From Ovis canadensis (Eukaryota > Chordata > Mammalia > Artiodactyla > Bovidae): DNA of 64,000 bases. The position numbers and the translations under genes are program-made. The notes beneath the pieces are model-generated. The model made no database searches, was not told where the DNA came from, and saw only the letters and a program-made list of their open reading frames with translations. Positions 10,401-21,396 of this stretch are shown here, in pieces (positions within the stretch are counted from its first letter, which is position 1; every line of letters begins with the position of its first letter). The stretch is taken from contig NC_091246.1 in NCBI RefSeq assembly GCF_042477335.2, positions 254,433,501 to 254,497,500 on the forward strand. Direction: 5' to 3'.

Positions 10401-11028
10401 AGATAACCAGGTCGTCTCAGCGCCTGCCCTTTGCCTCAAGGCCTTCTGAGGACAGGAAGGTCTGGGTTATTCACCCCCAAGGCTGAACCCAGCTGGGTAG
10501 AATTGTGGTACTGAGCCGCCCTCTGCTGGTTGAAATGAAAAGAACTCCAAGAGGACTGGGGATGCATCTTCCTTGCCCTGATAATGTGGACATGATCCAC
10601 AGTCCCCTCAGAGGAAATGGCCCATTTATGAGAGTGGTAAGCAGACAGCTCAGAAGAGACACCTGCTGGGTCTGAGCAGTCCTGGAGGGCTTCCTGAAGA
10701 AGGTGATCTGCGTAGAGCAATGGGGTAGCCTGATTCAGGAGGCCAAAACAATTTAGGTTTAATTGGCCAGGGCAATTAGCACAGGCCATCCTGACCATGA
10801 TTTTTTTTAAAAAGCTGAAAATGTTATCTGAGCTGTTACCTTACAGAATGATAAGGTATTAGTGAGTCCAGAAAGATGAGAAGAACCACACGTAAGGACA
10901 GATAGAGGAACCCCAGGCCAGAGTAGGCAGGGGGCAGGGGCCAGGAGCTGGGCCGAGCAGGTAGAATTGAAGCCACAGGTTTGCAGGAGGCCGTTAACCA
11001 TCTGGAGAATGTGCTGGTCTATGAGCTT
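10401..11028. other. repeat-poor intergenic stretch
   Basis: About 600 bp without recognisable repeats, carrying the CTCF-like motif at 10516-10529. ORFs are short and AT-rich in places. A conserved noncoding element is possible but untested. Confidence 0.4.
10516..10529 (-). promoter_or_regulatory. CTCF-type core motif
   Basis: Reads ccgccctctgctgg. Its reverse complement fits the CTCF core CCAGCAGAGGGCGG at every constrained position. It is short, so chance occurrence is possible. Confidence 0.45.
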
Positions 11029-11050
11029 GGGGGGGGGGGGGGGAGGGGGG
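11029..11050. repeat. G homopolymer run
   Basis: Fifteen G, one A, then six G. The exact length is unreliable in assemblies, and the run can form a quadruplex. Confidence 0.9.
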
Positions 11051-11054
11051 CTGG

Positions 11055-11162
11055 CAGCACCTTGTCACCCGGGAACTTGCTAGCAATGCAGATTACCAAA
11101 TAAGCTTCCCCCCCTCACCCCACCCACCGCAAGTGATGCTGAGGTTTGAGTACCGCTGCTCT
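11055..11162. repeat. MER5-type hAT DNA transposon fossil
   Basis: 'cgggaacttgctagcaatgc' and the terminal-like 'tttgagtaccgctgctct' match the MER5A consensus as remembered. Non-autonomous, inactive element. Confidence 0.7.
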
Positions 11163-11589
11163 AAGCAATCCCTGAGGATGGCCAATCCCTGGCTGCATTT
11201 CTCATCCCCTTCAAAACCAGGTGAGCCCAGAGGAGGAACTGTCTGGACAGAGTCTTGAGGGCCACGTGGCTTTGTGCCATGGTTTTGCAGGCTCCTGATA
11301 TGCTGATGTTTGCTGCTCAGGATTGCTGGGCAGGGCAGCTCGCCTACAGGCTTCCAGCAAGCGCCAGCCGCAGCAGCGCACCCATCCTAAAGGTGAGGAG
11401 ATTGTGTCGGGAGGTGAAGGACGAGAGGTGAAGGACGGGGGTCCGCTGTGACACCCCAAGGACCAAGCCCAGCAGCCGGTCTGGAACTCTGGAACGTGGC
11501 CTCCATCACAACACCCACTGCCGCGGCCCTGACCTCCGTCTCTTTCCTCGTCTCCCCTCGGTCTCCCTGTCCTTAAAATAGCGGGGTCC
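11163..11589. other. unassigned unique sequence
   Basis: No repeat or gene recognised. A short direct repeat 'gaggtgaaggacg' occurs around 11412-11440. Confidence 0.45.
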
Positions 11590-11686
11590 CACCCCAGTGG
11601 TCATAGCAGCGCTCTCTGCAGCAGTCAAGAAGTGGGAACAACCGAGTGCCTGTCAACAGATGATCGGTTTAAGAAGCTGCGGTGAC

Positions 11687-11890
11687 GGCTTCCCTGCGGC
11701 CCAGACGGTAAAGGATCCGCCTGCAAGGCGGGAGGCCTCGGTTCGATCCCTGGGTTGGGAAGATCCCCTGGAGCAGGGCACGGCAACCTACTCCAGAATT
11801 CTTGCCTGCAGAATCCTGTGAACAGAGGAGCCTGGCGGGCTACAGTCCATAGAGAAGCGAAGAGTCAGACACGACTGAGAGAGTAACACG
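11687..11890 (+). repeat. Bov-tA SINE nested in L1
   Basis: Head 'cggcttccctgcggcccag', box B 'ggttcgatccctgggttg' and end 'agtcagacacgactgagag'. A CA/TG-rich tract to about 11938 follows it. Confidence 0.9.
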
Positions 11891-12095
11891 CACGTATATG
11901 CACACACACGCACGCACATGTATGTGTGTGTATATATGTTAGAAGATTAGTGATAAAAAGGATGAAGTGTTGCCATTTACAGCACCGCGGATAAACCCCG
12001 AGATTATCATACCAACTGAAGTAAGTCAGAGAAAGACGGATACCACATGATATCACATATCTAAAAATTAGTTTAGATCAGATTATCACTAATCT

Positions 12096-12147
12096 AAAAA
12101 TTAGTACAAATAAAAAAATAAAAATAAAAATAAAAATTAGTACAAAT
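12096..12147. repeat. 16-bp direct repeat flanking an A-rich tract
   Basis: aaaaattagtacaaat occurs at 12096-12111 and again at 12132-12147. Only an (AAAAT)-like tract lies between them. It sits inside the L1 3' region. Confidence 0.9.
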
Positions 12148-12461
12148 GAACTTATGCACCAAACAGAAACAGACTCACAGACCTAGAAGAGAAGCTCATG
12201 GTAGCCAAGGGGAAAAGAGAGGCGAAGAGGGAGGGGCTAGGAGTGTGGGATGAACAGATACACACGTCCATACGCAAAGTAGAGACACAGCAAGGAGTGA
12301 CTGAACAGCAGAAGGAACTATATTCAATATCCGGTAATGTGACCTATAATGGGAAATAATCTGGAAAGTGCATCTACATAAATGCATATATACAACTGAA
12401 TTGCTTTGATGTACACCTGAAACCAACGCAGCATTGTACATTAATTCTGTTTCAATTAGAA

Positions 12462-12622
12462 GGGACTTCCCTGCTGGTCCAGTGGCTGAGACTCCCAACT
12501 CCCAGGGCAGGGGGCCCAGGTTCCATCCCTGGTCAGGGAACTGGATCCCACATGCTACAACTTAAAAATCCCGCATGGCTCAGCTAAAACACGGAGCAGC
12601 CAAATAAACAAATAAAATTCCG
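12462..12622 (+). repeat. CHR-type SINE
   Basis: 'gggacttccctgctggtcc' head, 'ccctggtcagggaactggat' middle and an A-rich end 'caaataaacaaataaaat'. It sits exactly at the 3' end of the preceding L1. Confidence 0.85.
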
Positions 12623-12774
12623 TTTGAAAGGAAAGACAGAGGGGAGGAGGCAAAAGGAAAGCCGTGGAGGGAGACAATCCGGCTCTTTCAGATCTTCAAA
12701 TCCGGGACTCCCCAGAAGCAGATACTGGCCTGTCCAGTCCGAGCCCAAAAAGAAAAGAGCCTCAAACCGATCAG

Positions 12775-12895
12775 CCCTGTGCTGCCGCTTCGGTCGCGGC
12801 CAACTCTCTGCGACCCCATGGACTGCAGCCCCCAGGCTCCCTGTTCTTGGGATTCTCCAGGCAAGAGCACTGGAGGGGCTGCCATTGCCTCCCCG
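12775..12895 (-). repeat. Bov-A SINE
   Basis: Antisense: 'ctgtgctgccgcttcggtc' through 'gattctccaggcaagagc'. No tRNA head. Confidence 0.85.
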
Positions 12896-13549
12896 GGCGA
12901 CCAGTGCTCCAGTGGGTCTGGCTCACTTTTCTCAGTCGCTATTAGTCAAGTCAAGAGAGAAGTAACCTGTTATTTTCTCTTTGGTCCCGTTCAAAGCAAC
13001 TTCCAGTCTTTCCACGGTCACTGTGCCTCCTGCAAACCTGGGTGCGATTTCCAACCCCATTCCACCCTAGTAACAGAGACCTGTTCACTAGGGGTCTGCA
13101 GGGGCCCAGGTGGGTTCACTGGGCCAACGCTGCTAACAAAGGACAGGGAACTTAGCTGTCCAGCCTTGCTTTAAAAGCTGCCCTGTGCATCTGTGTTTCC
13201 TTCATCTCCCCCGATGTTCTTAAGAAAACATCCAATTTTCCGAGAGCATCTGAGTCAGTTCAGCATGAACCACCAAGTCACTGAATGCGCTCTCAGGCGC
13301 TCTTCTGGCTCTTTGATTCTTCTTCCTGGAAAGAGGCGATGTCCTGGCCCCGCTGCGGCTCGCACTGCCTTAAGTACCGACTGTTCACTTATCCTCGCAC
13401 CTAACACTGGGTGGAGGATCCTTACATTTGGTTTCGGTTTTAGAGTTCAACATCACAAAGCTATTAGGAAGCCTGGCCATCACGCGCGACATCGTTCAGC
13501 GTTAGAACGGGGAATTTGCCTTTCCTGGGCAGACCAGTGCTGACTGTAC
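12896..13549. other. repeat-poor intergenic stretch
   Basis: No repeats recognised. An AP-1-type TGAGTCA lies at 13251-13257. Modest ORFs only. Confidence 0.4.
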
Positions 13550-13670
13550 ACTCCTCTGGGCACCTCTCCCCGCTGGGTGCACTTGATCCTCGCAGCTCAG
13601 AGGCGTGAAGTGACTGTCCTGAAGGCACACAGCCATTTAGAGCTGGGCCAGATCAGAACCCAGACTCCCC
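13550..13670 (-). repeat. MIR SINE
   Basis: Antisense MIR, diverged: 'gaaggcacacagccatttag' and 'gatcagaacccagact'. Confidence 0.65.
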
Positions 13671-14344
13671 TTCTTCCCCTCCCCTTTGAGGAAGTGGCCC
13701 TTTCTTCTCACTAATCAAGACATCCCTCACGTGTCATCACCTTTCGCTGCGCGGAGGAGTCTGGTCATTCTCAGAATTTGCCAGCACCTCTAAGACAATG
13801 GGAAAGCAGTCTCTGGGCCCCCTCTAGATACAAAACACATGGCCAGCAAGTGAGCTGCAGTGTGACGATCAGAGCGATACATCTGGTTCTGGTCACCTCC
13901 CCCGGAGGGGCCCCACACCAGCCCCCTTCCTGCTCCCACAGCTGAAAACAATTCTTCCCAGTGACTCCGGGGTTCTCAAGTGGAGGAGGACGCAATCTTT
14001 TTCTCAGGGAACAGCTGGCGAAGTCTGGAGATGAGTTCGGCCGTTGTAACTGAGCAGGTGCGGTTGGCGTCTAGTGGGCCAAGCCCAGAGTCGCTGCTCA
14101 GTGCCCTGCAACGCACAGGACCGCCCCATGACAAACCCGGCCGGCCCAGGTGCCCGCAGTGTCTGCAAAACGCCCGCAGTGGCCCAAGCATGGGAGTGAG
14201 AGCTCCTCACGGACCCAAGGAAGACGACAAATCACAGGCGCTAAGTGGGGAGGAAAATTCTTTAGCAAAAGGCCAGGCGCTGAGAGGGGAAGCTGATCTG
14301 GGCTTACTCACAATGAGGTGAAAGTTCCTACACTCTGTATCTGG
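13671..14344. other. unassigned unique sequence
   Basis: No element or gene recognised. Overlapping ORFs on both strands are short. Confidence 0.45.
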
Positions 14345-14435
14345 AAGAGCTCTCACTCAAAAAGATACATGACTTCAGTGTGCACAGCAGCTAGAAGCTG
14401 AGACGTGGGGTCTAAATGCCCACTGACAGACGAGG

Positions 14436-16581
14436 GAGAGGGAGCCGACTGCGGCTCAGATCAGGAACTCCTTACTGCCAGATTCAGACCGAAATTGAAG
14501 AAAGTGGGGAAAACCACTCGACCATTCAGGGAGGACCTAAATCAAATCCCTTATGATTATACAGCGGAAGTGAGAAATAGATTTAAGGGCCTAGATCTGA
14601 TAGATAGAGTGCCTGATGAACTATGGAATGAGGTTCGTGACATTGTACAGGAGACAGGGATCAAGACCATCCCCACGGAAAAGAAATGCAAAAAAGCAAA
14701 ATGGCTGTCTGGAGAGGCCTTACAAATAGCTGTGAAAAGAAGAGAAGCGAAAAGCAAAGGAGAAAAGGAAAGATATAAGCATCTGAATGCAGAGTTCCAA
14801 AGAATAGGAAGAAGAGATAAGAAAGCCTTCCTCAGTGATCAATGCAAAGAAATACAGGAAAAGAACAGAATGGGAAAGACTACAGATCTCATCAAGAAAA
14901 TCAGAGATATCAAGGGAACATTTCATGCAAAGATGGGCTCGATAAAGGACAGAATGGTCTGGACCTAACAGAAGCAGAAGATATTAAGAAGAGGTGGCAA
15001 GAATACACAGAAGAACTGTACAAAAAAGATCCTCACGACCCAGATAATCATGATGATGTGATCACTAATCTAGAGCCAGACATCCTGGAATGTGAAGTCA
15101 AGTGGGCCTTGGAAAGCATCACTACAAACAAAGCTAGTGGAGGTGATGGAATTCCAGTTGAGCTATTTCAAATCCTGAAAGATGATGCTGTGAAAGTGAT
15201 GCACTCAATATGCCAGCAAAGTTGGAAAACTCAGCAGTGGCCACAGGACTGGAAAAGGTCAGTTTTCATTCCAATCCCAAAGAAAGGCAATGCCAAAGAA
15301 TGCTCAAACTACCGCACAATTGTACTCATCTCACACGCTAGTAAAGTAATGCTCAAAATTCTCCAAGCCAGGCTTCAGAAATACATGAACTGTGAAATTC
15401 CAGATGTTCAAGCTGGATTTAGAAAAGGCAGAGGAACCAGAGATCAAATTGCCAACATCTGCTGGATCATGGAAAAAGCAAGAGAGTTCCAGAAAAACAT
15501 CTATTTCTGCTTTATTGACTATGCCAAAGCCTTTGACTCTGTGGATCACAATACACTGTGGAAAATTCTGAATGAGATTGGAATACCAGACCACCTGACC
15601 TGCCTCTTGAGAAACCTATATGCAGGTCAGGAAGCAACAGTCAGAACTGGACATGGAACAACAGACTGGTTCCAAATAGGAAAGGGAGTACGTCAAGGCT
15701 GTATATTGTCACCCTGCTTATTTAACTTCTATGCAGAGTACATCATGAGAAACGCTGGGCTGAAAGAAACACAAGCTGGAATCAAGATTGCCGGGAGAAA
15801 TCTCAATAACCTCAGATATGCAGATGACACCACCCTTATGGCAGAAAGTGAAGAGGAGCTAAAAAGCCTCTTGATGAAAGTGAAAGAGGAGAGTGAAAAA
15901 GGTGGCTTAAAGCTCAACATTCAGAAAACGAAGATCATGGCATCCGGTCCCATCACTTCATGGCAAATAGATGGGGAAACAGTGTCAGACTTTATTTTTG
16001 TGGGCTCCAAAATCACTGCAGATGGTGATTGCCGCCATGAAATTAAAAGACACTTATTCGTTGGAAGGAAAGTTATGACCAACCTAGATAGTATATTGAA
16101 AAGCAGAGACATTACTTTGCCAACAAATGTCCGTCTAGTCAAGGCTATGGTTTTTCCTGTGGTCATGTATGGATGTGAGAGTTGGACTGTGAAGAAAGCT
16201 GAGCACCGAAGAACTGATGCTTTTGAAATGTGGTGTTAGAGAAGACTCTTGAGAGTCCCTTGGACTGCGAGGAGATCCAACCAGTCCATTCTGAAGGAGA
16301 TCAGCCCTGGGATTTCTTTGGAAGGACTGATGCTGAAGCTGAAACTCCAGTACTTTGGCCACCTCATGCGAAGAGTTGACTCATTGGAAAAGACTCTGAT
16401 GCTGGGAGGGGTTGGGGGCAGGAGGAAAAGGGGACGACAGAGGATGAGATGGCTGGATGGCATCACTGACTCTAAGGATGCGAGTCTGAGTGAACTCCGG
16501 GAGTTGGTGATGGACAGGGAGGCCTGGCGTGCTGCGATTCATGGGGTCGCAGAGTCGGACACGACTGAGCGCCTGGACTGA
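14436..16581 (+). mobile_element. BovB LINE, 5'-truncated (RTE clade)
   Basis: About 2.15 kb of the roughly 3.2-kb BovB element. It runs from the segment before the reverse transcriptase to the 3' end ('cggacacgactgagcgcctg'). The 5' UTR and most of the apurinic-like endonuclease are missing. This is the longest and least degraded retrotransposon copy in the window. The RTE-clade element is the source of the Bov-A and Bov-tA SINE tails scattered around it. Confidence 0.93.
14842..16581 (+). pseudogene. BovB reverse transcriptase, broken
   Basis: An open frame of 465 codons (14842-16239) is followed, in the same frame, by another 110 codons (16249-16581). A TAG at 16237-16239 separates them, where homologous copies read through. 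An upstream frame (14405-14968) covers the linker before the RT but lies in another phase, so a frameshift falls near 14940-14968. The RT fingers and palm are visible: a YADD catalytic box at 15817-15828, 'KAFDSVDH' near 15525, and 'RQGCILSPCLFN' before it. Both breaks plus loss of the endonuclease make it incapable of autonomous movement. Known family role: target-primed reverse transcription. Confidence 0.9.
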
Positions 16582-16605
16582 AGCATATAATGTGTATATA
16601 GTATG

Positions 16606-16724
16606 CCCTTAGTTGCTCAGTCGTGTCCGATTCTGTGACCCCACGGACTGTAGCCCACAAGGCTCCTCTGTCCCTGGGATTCTCCACGCAGGAACACTGC
16701 AGTGGGTTGCCATGCCCTCCCCCA
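16606..16724 (-). repeat. Bov-A SINE nested in L1
   Basis: Antisense Bov-A: 'ttgctcagtcgtgtccgatt' to 'gtgggttgccatgccctc'. It interrupts L1 sequence a few bases beyond the BovB 3' end. Confidence 0.88.
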
Positions 16725-17177
16725 GATGAGGAATACTACTCAGCCGTAAAGAAGAGTGAAATAAATGCCATCTGCAGCCCCATGGATGGGCCTAGAGATT
16801 ATCACACTAAGTGAAGCCGGTCAAACAGAGAAAGACGGACAGCATGAGCTATTCCCATGTGTGGGATCTAAACCATGATGGAAACGAATGTATTCACAAG
16901 ACAGAAACAGACTCACCAACAGCAAACAGGCTTACGGTTGCCAGAGGGGAAGGAGGGTGAGGGAGCATAAATGAGCAGTTTGGGGTAAGCAGAGACGCTG
17001 CTAACCCACGACAGTACCGCACACGGTAGATAAGCAAAGGCGTTCTGCCGCAGAGCACAGGGAACCGCGTCCCTCGTCTGTTGTGAACCACAGTGAGGAA
17101 GAATATGTATGACTGAGCTACTCTGCTGTACTAGAAGCTAACACGGCATTATACGTTAGTTATGCTCCAATTAAAAA

Positions 17178-17548
17178 AATACCCCCAAATGCCTGTGCTC
17201 ACACCCAAGCCTTGGCCCGAGGGACAGAGAAGGCTACTGGACACGTCCTCCTTCACCAGTGGCTACAGACATGTCAGCCCAAAAGCATGGCTGTGGACCA
17301 CCAGATGGGGCAGGTCGACCTTCCAAATCTTCTTGGGGCCACTCACACATCCCCGGTGCTGGGCCAGGCCTCGTGCAGTTTACAAACGTGATCAACCACC
17401 AGGGTCCCGCCCCTGGGGGGTTATTCCTGCAAGATCATCACAGACACCCTTCCTACAAGACGGCTCCTCCTGTAAAAGAAAGCATTTGCACAGCAGCTGT
17501 TACAGAACAGACGGGCAGATTGTACTCAGGGCCTACTGCAAGACAGGC
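17178..17548. other. unassigned unique sequence
   Basis: No repeat or gene recognised. Confidence 0.45.
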
Positions 17549-17757
17549 CTTCCCGGGTGGCTCCTGGTAAAGCATCCGCCTGCCAGTGCAGGAGATGCAA
17601 GAGACCTGGGCCCAGTCCCTGGGCCGGGAAGATCCCCTGGAGAAAGAAACGGCAACCCACTCCAGTATCCTTGCCTGGGAAATCTCATGAACAGAGGAGC
17701 CTGGTGGGCTACTGTCCACGGGGTCACAAAAGTGTTAGACACGACTTAGTGACTAAG
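17549..17757 (+). repeat. Bov-tA SINE
   Basis: tRNA-like head 'cttcccgggtggctcctgg' plus a Bov-A body ending in 'gttagacacgacttagtgac'. Confidence 0.9.
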
Positions 17758-18297
17758 AGAGGAAGAAACCTCCCAACTCTCAACTCAGAATACAACCGGA
17801 AGTGGGAACGTGTAGCCAAGGAGCGCGGTGGGGTCTGAGGAGAGAAAATTCCTAAGAGGGAGCAGCAGGGCTTGGGGGGATTCAGGACTATAAAGAAAAA
17901 ACCCACTGTTGTTTTCCCTTACACCCCCCAACCACACACACAATACTCTGAACACTTCTGCACTCCCACCAAATGTGGGGTGTGTGTGTTGGGAGTGGGA
18001 GGCAGGATCCGAAACCACGTGATTCTCCCACACCAGCTTCAAGGCCGCCGGTTCAACTCCACCCTGACACTGGTCACCTAGAATCTGCATCAGATCCCAC
18101 AGGTTAAGGGCTCAGACCCAAGAAGCCACTCACACACACTTCAGACACTAACTGACGTCCAGGTTGCTGTCTGTGCTTCTGACCCACAGACCATAAACCA
18201 GAGATTGCCACAAGCCCCGCCCTGGGTTTTGTAATTGGCTAGAAGGGCTCACAGAGCTCAGGGAAATGCGTTCCTTACCAGGCGCCCGATTTATTAT

Positions 18298-18398
18298 GTT
18301 GCTGTTACTTAGACGCTCAGCCGTGTCCAACTCTTTGCGACCCCATGGACTGCAGCCTGCCAGGCTTCCCTGTCCATCACCAGCTCCTGGAGCTGGAT
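18298..18398 (-). repeat. BovB 3'-end fragment
   Basis: Antisense copy of the BovB 3' end ('ccatcaccagctcctggagc' is BovB-specific). A perfect 10-bp target-site duplication gatttattat flanks it at 18288-18297 and 18399-18408. Confidence 0.9.
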
Positions 18399-18811
18399 GA
18401 TTTATTATAAAAGGACACCGGTCAGGAACAGCCCAGTGGAAGAGATGCATAAAGCGAGATATGAGGAGGGGTCACCGCGATCCCAGCACCGTCCTGCGTT
18501 CACCAGCCCAGAAGCTCTGAACCTCACCCTCTTGGGCTTTTATGGAGGCGTCATGACACACACATACCTGATTCCACCACTGGCCATTGCGAAGTGAACT
18601 CAGTCTCCTGAACCGCTCCCCTTCCGGTACACAGGAGGGAAGCTGAGAGGTGGGGTTGAAAGTGCCAACCTTCTAATCTTAGTTGGTGTCCCTGGCAACC
18701 AGCCCCCGTCCTTAGGGGCTTTCCAAAAGTCACCTTATTAACATCAAGTCAGGTATGGGTTGAAAGGAGCTCGTTATGAGCAACAAAAGACATCCATTTC
18801 CTTTATCCAGC

Positions 18812-18930
18812 TGGTGGTGGTTTAGTCACTCAGCCGCGTCCGACGCTTGCGACCCCGTAGACTGCAGCCCAGCAGGCTCCTCTGTCCATGGGACTCTCCA
18901 GGCAGGAGGACTGAGTGGGCATTTCCTTCA
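18812..18930 (-). repeat. Bov-A SINE
   Basis: Antisense Bov-A from 'tttagtcactcagccgcgtc' to 'gagtgggcatttccttc', without a tRNA head. It interrupts the LTR-like repeat. Confidence 0.85.
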
Positions 18931-19120
18931 GGGTTTATTCCTCTGGAGCTACTCAATATTTCAGGAACCAAGTAACAAAAGTAAATATTATAAAAGATGC
19001 CCCCATGGCTCTTTTATAAGAAATGATGAGGGTTTTAGAGCTCCGTGCCAGAAGCAGGAGAAAAGCCTAATGTATATGTGTTGTTATAAATCAGAGAATG
19101 ACACAGACCTGGCAGGATTC

Positions 19121-19659
19121 CTGCTGAAGGCGGGTCAGGGCGATCTGACATCAGTGGGAGGAGGTGGAGGAGAGGCACCCAGTCAGACGTCGGGGCTGAC
19201 CAAACATCAGGGGCAGATCCTGGCTGAACTAACTCGGCAGGATTCTTGAGAAAGCAGGACAGAGCAGAGGCAAGCCCCAAGTCAGAGCCCACGCGACGGG
19301 ACAGCTCAGAGGAACCCGCACAGAGTTTGGCCAAGGAGAGAACCTTCGTCAAGACTAAACAGACATAGAGTGACAAAGACCCGGAGCCCAGTGCGAGGTG
19401 AGATGAGCAGAGGACGGAGAAGAGCCAGGGATGGTCCAGGCACGAGAGACAGCTGGCTTCCTGGAGGAGGGGGCACAGAAGGGGCTGGGGAACAAGGGGC
19501 GCTGGACCAGGGGTCGGAAGTCCCTCGTCCCCCACCTGCCAGGTGGCTGTAAAGGGTCATCTTAGCATCTCAGCTCTCTGATGACCTCCTGAGCTCTGCC
19601 ATGAAGTGAAACAGCAAAGGGTTAGAGGCCGAGAACCTTTTCCGTCATAAAAAGTGCGG
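19121..19659. other. unassigned sequence
   Basis: May include more of the LTR-like element at its left edge. The rest is unique, with no gene. Confidence 0.4.
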
Positions 19660-19860
19660 TGACAGATGGGTATGGGAAAGAGGCTCTGCTCAGCAATCAA
19701 GGAGCCAAGGCCTCATCCCTAGCTTCGCCACCAGCTCTCTGTGTGGCCTGAGGCCAGGGACCTCCCCTCTCTGGGCTCCGCTGTTTTCCTTGTAAAACTC
19801 GAGCATCAGATGGGCAGAACTTTGAGACGCTTTCCAATGCTATTATCCGAGGTTTTATTC
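19660..19860 (+). repeat. MIR SINE, diverged
   Basis: 'gtgtggcctgaggccaggga' followed by 'cctctctgggctccgctg' matches the MIR central order. Confidence 0.6.
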
Positions 19861-20317
19861 CTTTGAAGCTCCTACGTAATTTCAAGGCTTTAAATAGTGT
19901 GCCTACGCCGAAGCTATGACTCACATGTTTATACCTCTGAGCCTCTCCCCAACCCCGGACTCTGAGAGCCAGCTGCCTGCTCAGACTCTCCACTTGGTGT
20001 CCAACAGCATCTCACACCAGCAGGTCTCAAACTGAGCTCCCAGGAGGGCCCCTCTTCCAATCTGCTCCCCTTACCCCCCCAGCTCAACCTGCTGCCACTG
20101 GGCGGGGCTCCCCTCCCCGCTGATGACAAGGACTCCATGTTTCCACCGACATCCTTTTGTTCTTGGCCCGCACCCTGCAGCCAATTAGCACAAACGGCGT
20201 CACCTTCCAACGGCATCTCCAGGCGACCCTCTCTCACCGCCTTCCCTGTGCGCGGCCCTTCCTTAGATTTCACCTCGGTCTCCTAACTGATCTCCCTGCC
20301 GACCCCCTTCTGTCTCT
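19861..20317. other. unassigned unique sequence
   Basis: No element or gene recognised. Confidence 0.45.
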
Positions 20318-20780
20318 CAGTCATGTCCAACTCTGAGTAGTCCTTTGTGCCTCTGACTCTGTGCCCCATGGACTGCAGCATGCCAGGCTTCCCTGCACTT
20401 CACTGTCTCCCAGAGTTTGCTCAGATTCATGTCCACTGAGTCAATGGATGACACCATCCAACCATCTCATCCTCTGTTGCCCTCCTCTCCTCCTGCCTTC
20501 AATCTTTCCCAGCATCAGGGTCTTTTCTAAGGAGTCGGTTCTTCGGAGAGGTGGCCAAGTATTGGAGCTTCAGCATCAGTCCTTCCAATGAATAGTCAGG
20601 ATTGATTTCCTTTAGGATGGACTCGGTGGATCTCCTTGCAGTCCAAGGGCCTCTCAAGAGTCTTCTCCAACATCACAGTTCAAAAGCATCAGTTCTTCGG
20701 TGCTCAGCTTTCTTTACAGTCCAGCTCTCACATCCTGCTGGAAAAGCCATGGCTTTGACTGTGTGGATCTTTGTCAGCCC
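20318..20780 (-). mobile_element. BovB LINE 3' fragment
   Basis: Antisense BovB 3' region: 'cccagcatcagggtctttt' and 'ggatctccttgcagtccaag'. Internally diverged, and the RT C-terminal frame is broken. Confidence 0.92.
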
Positions 20781-20917
20781 TTCCTCAACACAGCAAAGGG
20801 CTCCACTTGAAAGATAACAGAAGCATGTCCGCCTTCGGCTCAGTGCTCTCCAGGAGCCGCCCTGCCATTCAGAGTACATGCCGGAAGCCCTAGATGACCT
20901 ACCTGCTTCTCTCGGGC

Positions 20918-21068
20918 GTCCCTGGAGGCTCATACGGGTAAGAGTCCGCCTGCAATACAGGAAGTCAGGTTGGATCCCTGGGTCAGGAAGATCCCCTGGA
21001 AAAGGGAACAGCTACCCACTCCAGTCTTCTTGCCTGGAGAATCGCATGGACAGAGGAGCCTGGCAGGA
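20918..21068 (+). repeat. Bov-tA SINE, 3'-truncated
   Basis: tRNA-like head 'gcgtccctggaggctcatac' and a Bov-A body up to 'agaggagcctggcagg'. The terminal 'cggacacgactgag' block is missing. Confidence 0.85.
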
Positions 21069-21396
21069 GAACCCCCTCTCGGGCCCTGGAATGGGGGTCC
21101 CCCTTCCCGCAACAACACAGCCTTCTTGACTGCGGATGCTCAACACAGGAGGCACGCACCTACCTCAGGACCTTGGTGCCTCCTGTTCCCTTTTCGCAGT
21201 GTTTTCCCACAGGCATCCTCCTGTTTCCTGGCCAGCTCCATAGCCAGGACGTCTTCTTCCCAGCGAGACTGTCCCTGCGCAGCCCTGTTTGCAATTATAA
21301 ACCTTCCACATGGCACTCTTCTCCCCTCCCACTAGCTGCGTCCTTCCCTCAGTCAGGTCACAAGTCACGTCTTTATCTTGTTTACTGTCTCTTACT
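21069..21396. other. unassigned unique sequence
   Basis: No element or gene recognised. Confidence 0.45.

Larger units (their letters stand above)
11590..12458 (+). mobile_element. L1 LINE 3' end, interrupted
   Basis: 'cctgtcaacagatgatcgg' opens an L1 ORF2-end/3' region. It resumes after a SINE with 'gttgccatttacagcaccgc' and runs to 'acattaattctgtttcaatt'. No functional ORF remains. Confidence 0.82.
14345..17177 (+). mobile_element. L1 LINE 3' region hosting a BovB and a SINE
   Basis: L1 sequence at about 14345-14435 ('atgcccactgacagacgag') resumes at about 16583 and again at 16725 ('aggaatactactcagccgta'). It continues through the L1 3' UTR to a terminal 'ctccaattaaaaaaatac' near 17177. 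A BovB and then a Bov-A insertion account for the interruptions. The L1 is therefore the oldest layer. Confidence 0.78.
18030..19120 (+). mobile_element. ancient LTR-like repeat with two SINE insertions
   Basis: Segments 18160-18297, 18409-18811 and 18931-19090 read as one diverged long repeat. Cues include 'ggctcacagagctcaggg', 'ttttatggaggcgtcatg' and 'gggttttagagctccgtgcc'. They resemble a mammalian ERVL-type solo LTR. The family name, strand and ends are uncertain, and no viral ORF is present. Confidence 0.5.

Noticed and set aside
11029-11050. Biological meaning for the G15 run
   Set aside because: Homopolymer length is assembly-sensitive, and nothing around it suggests function.
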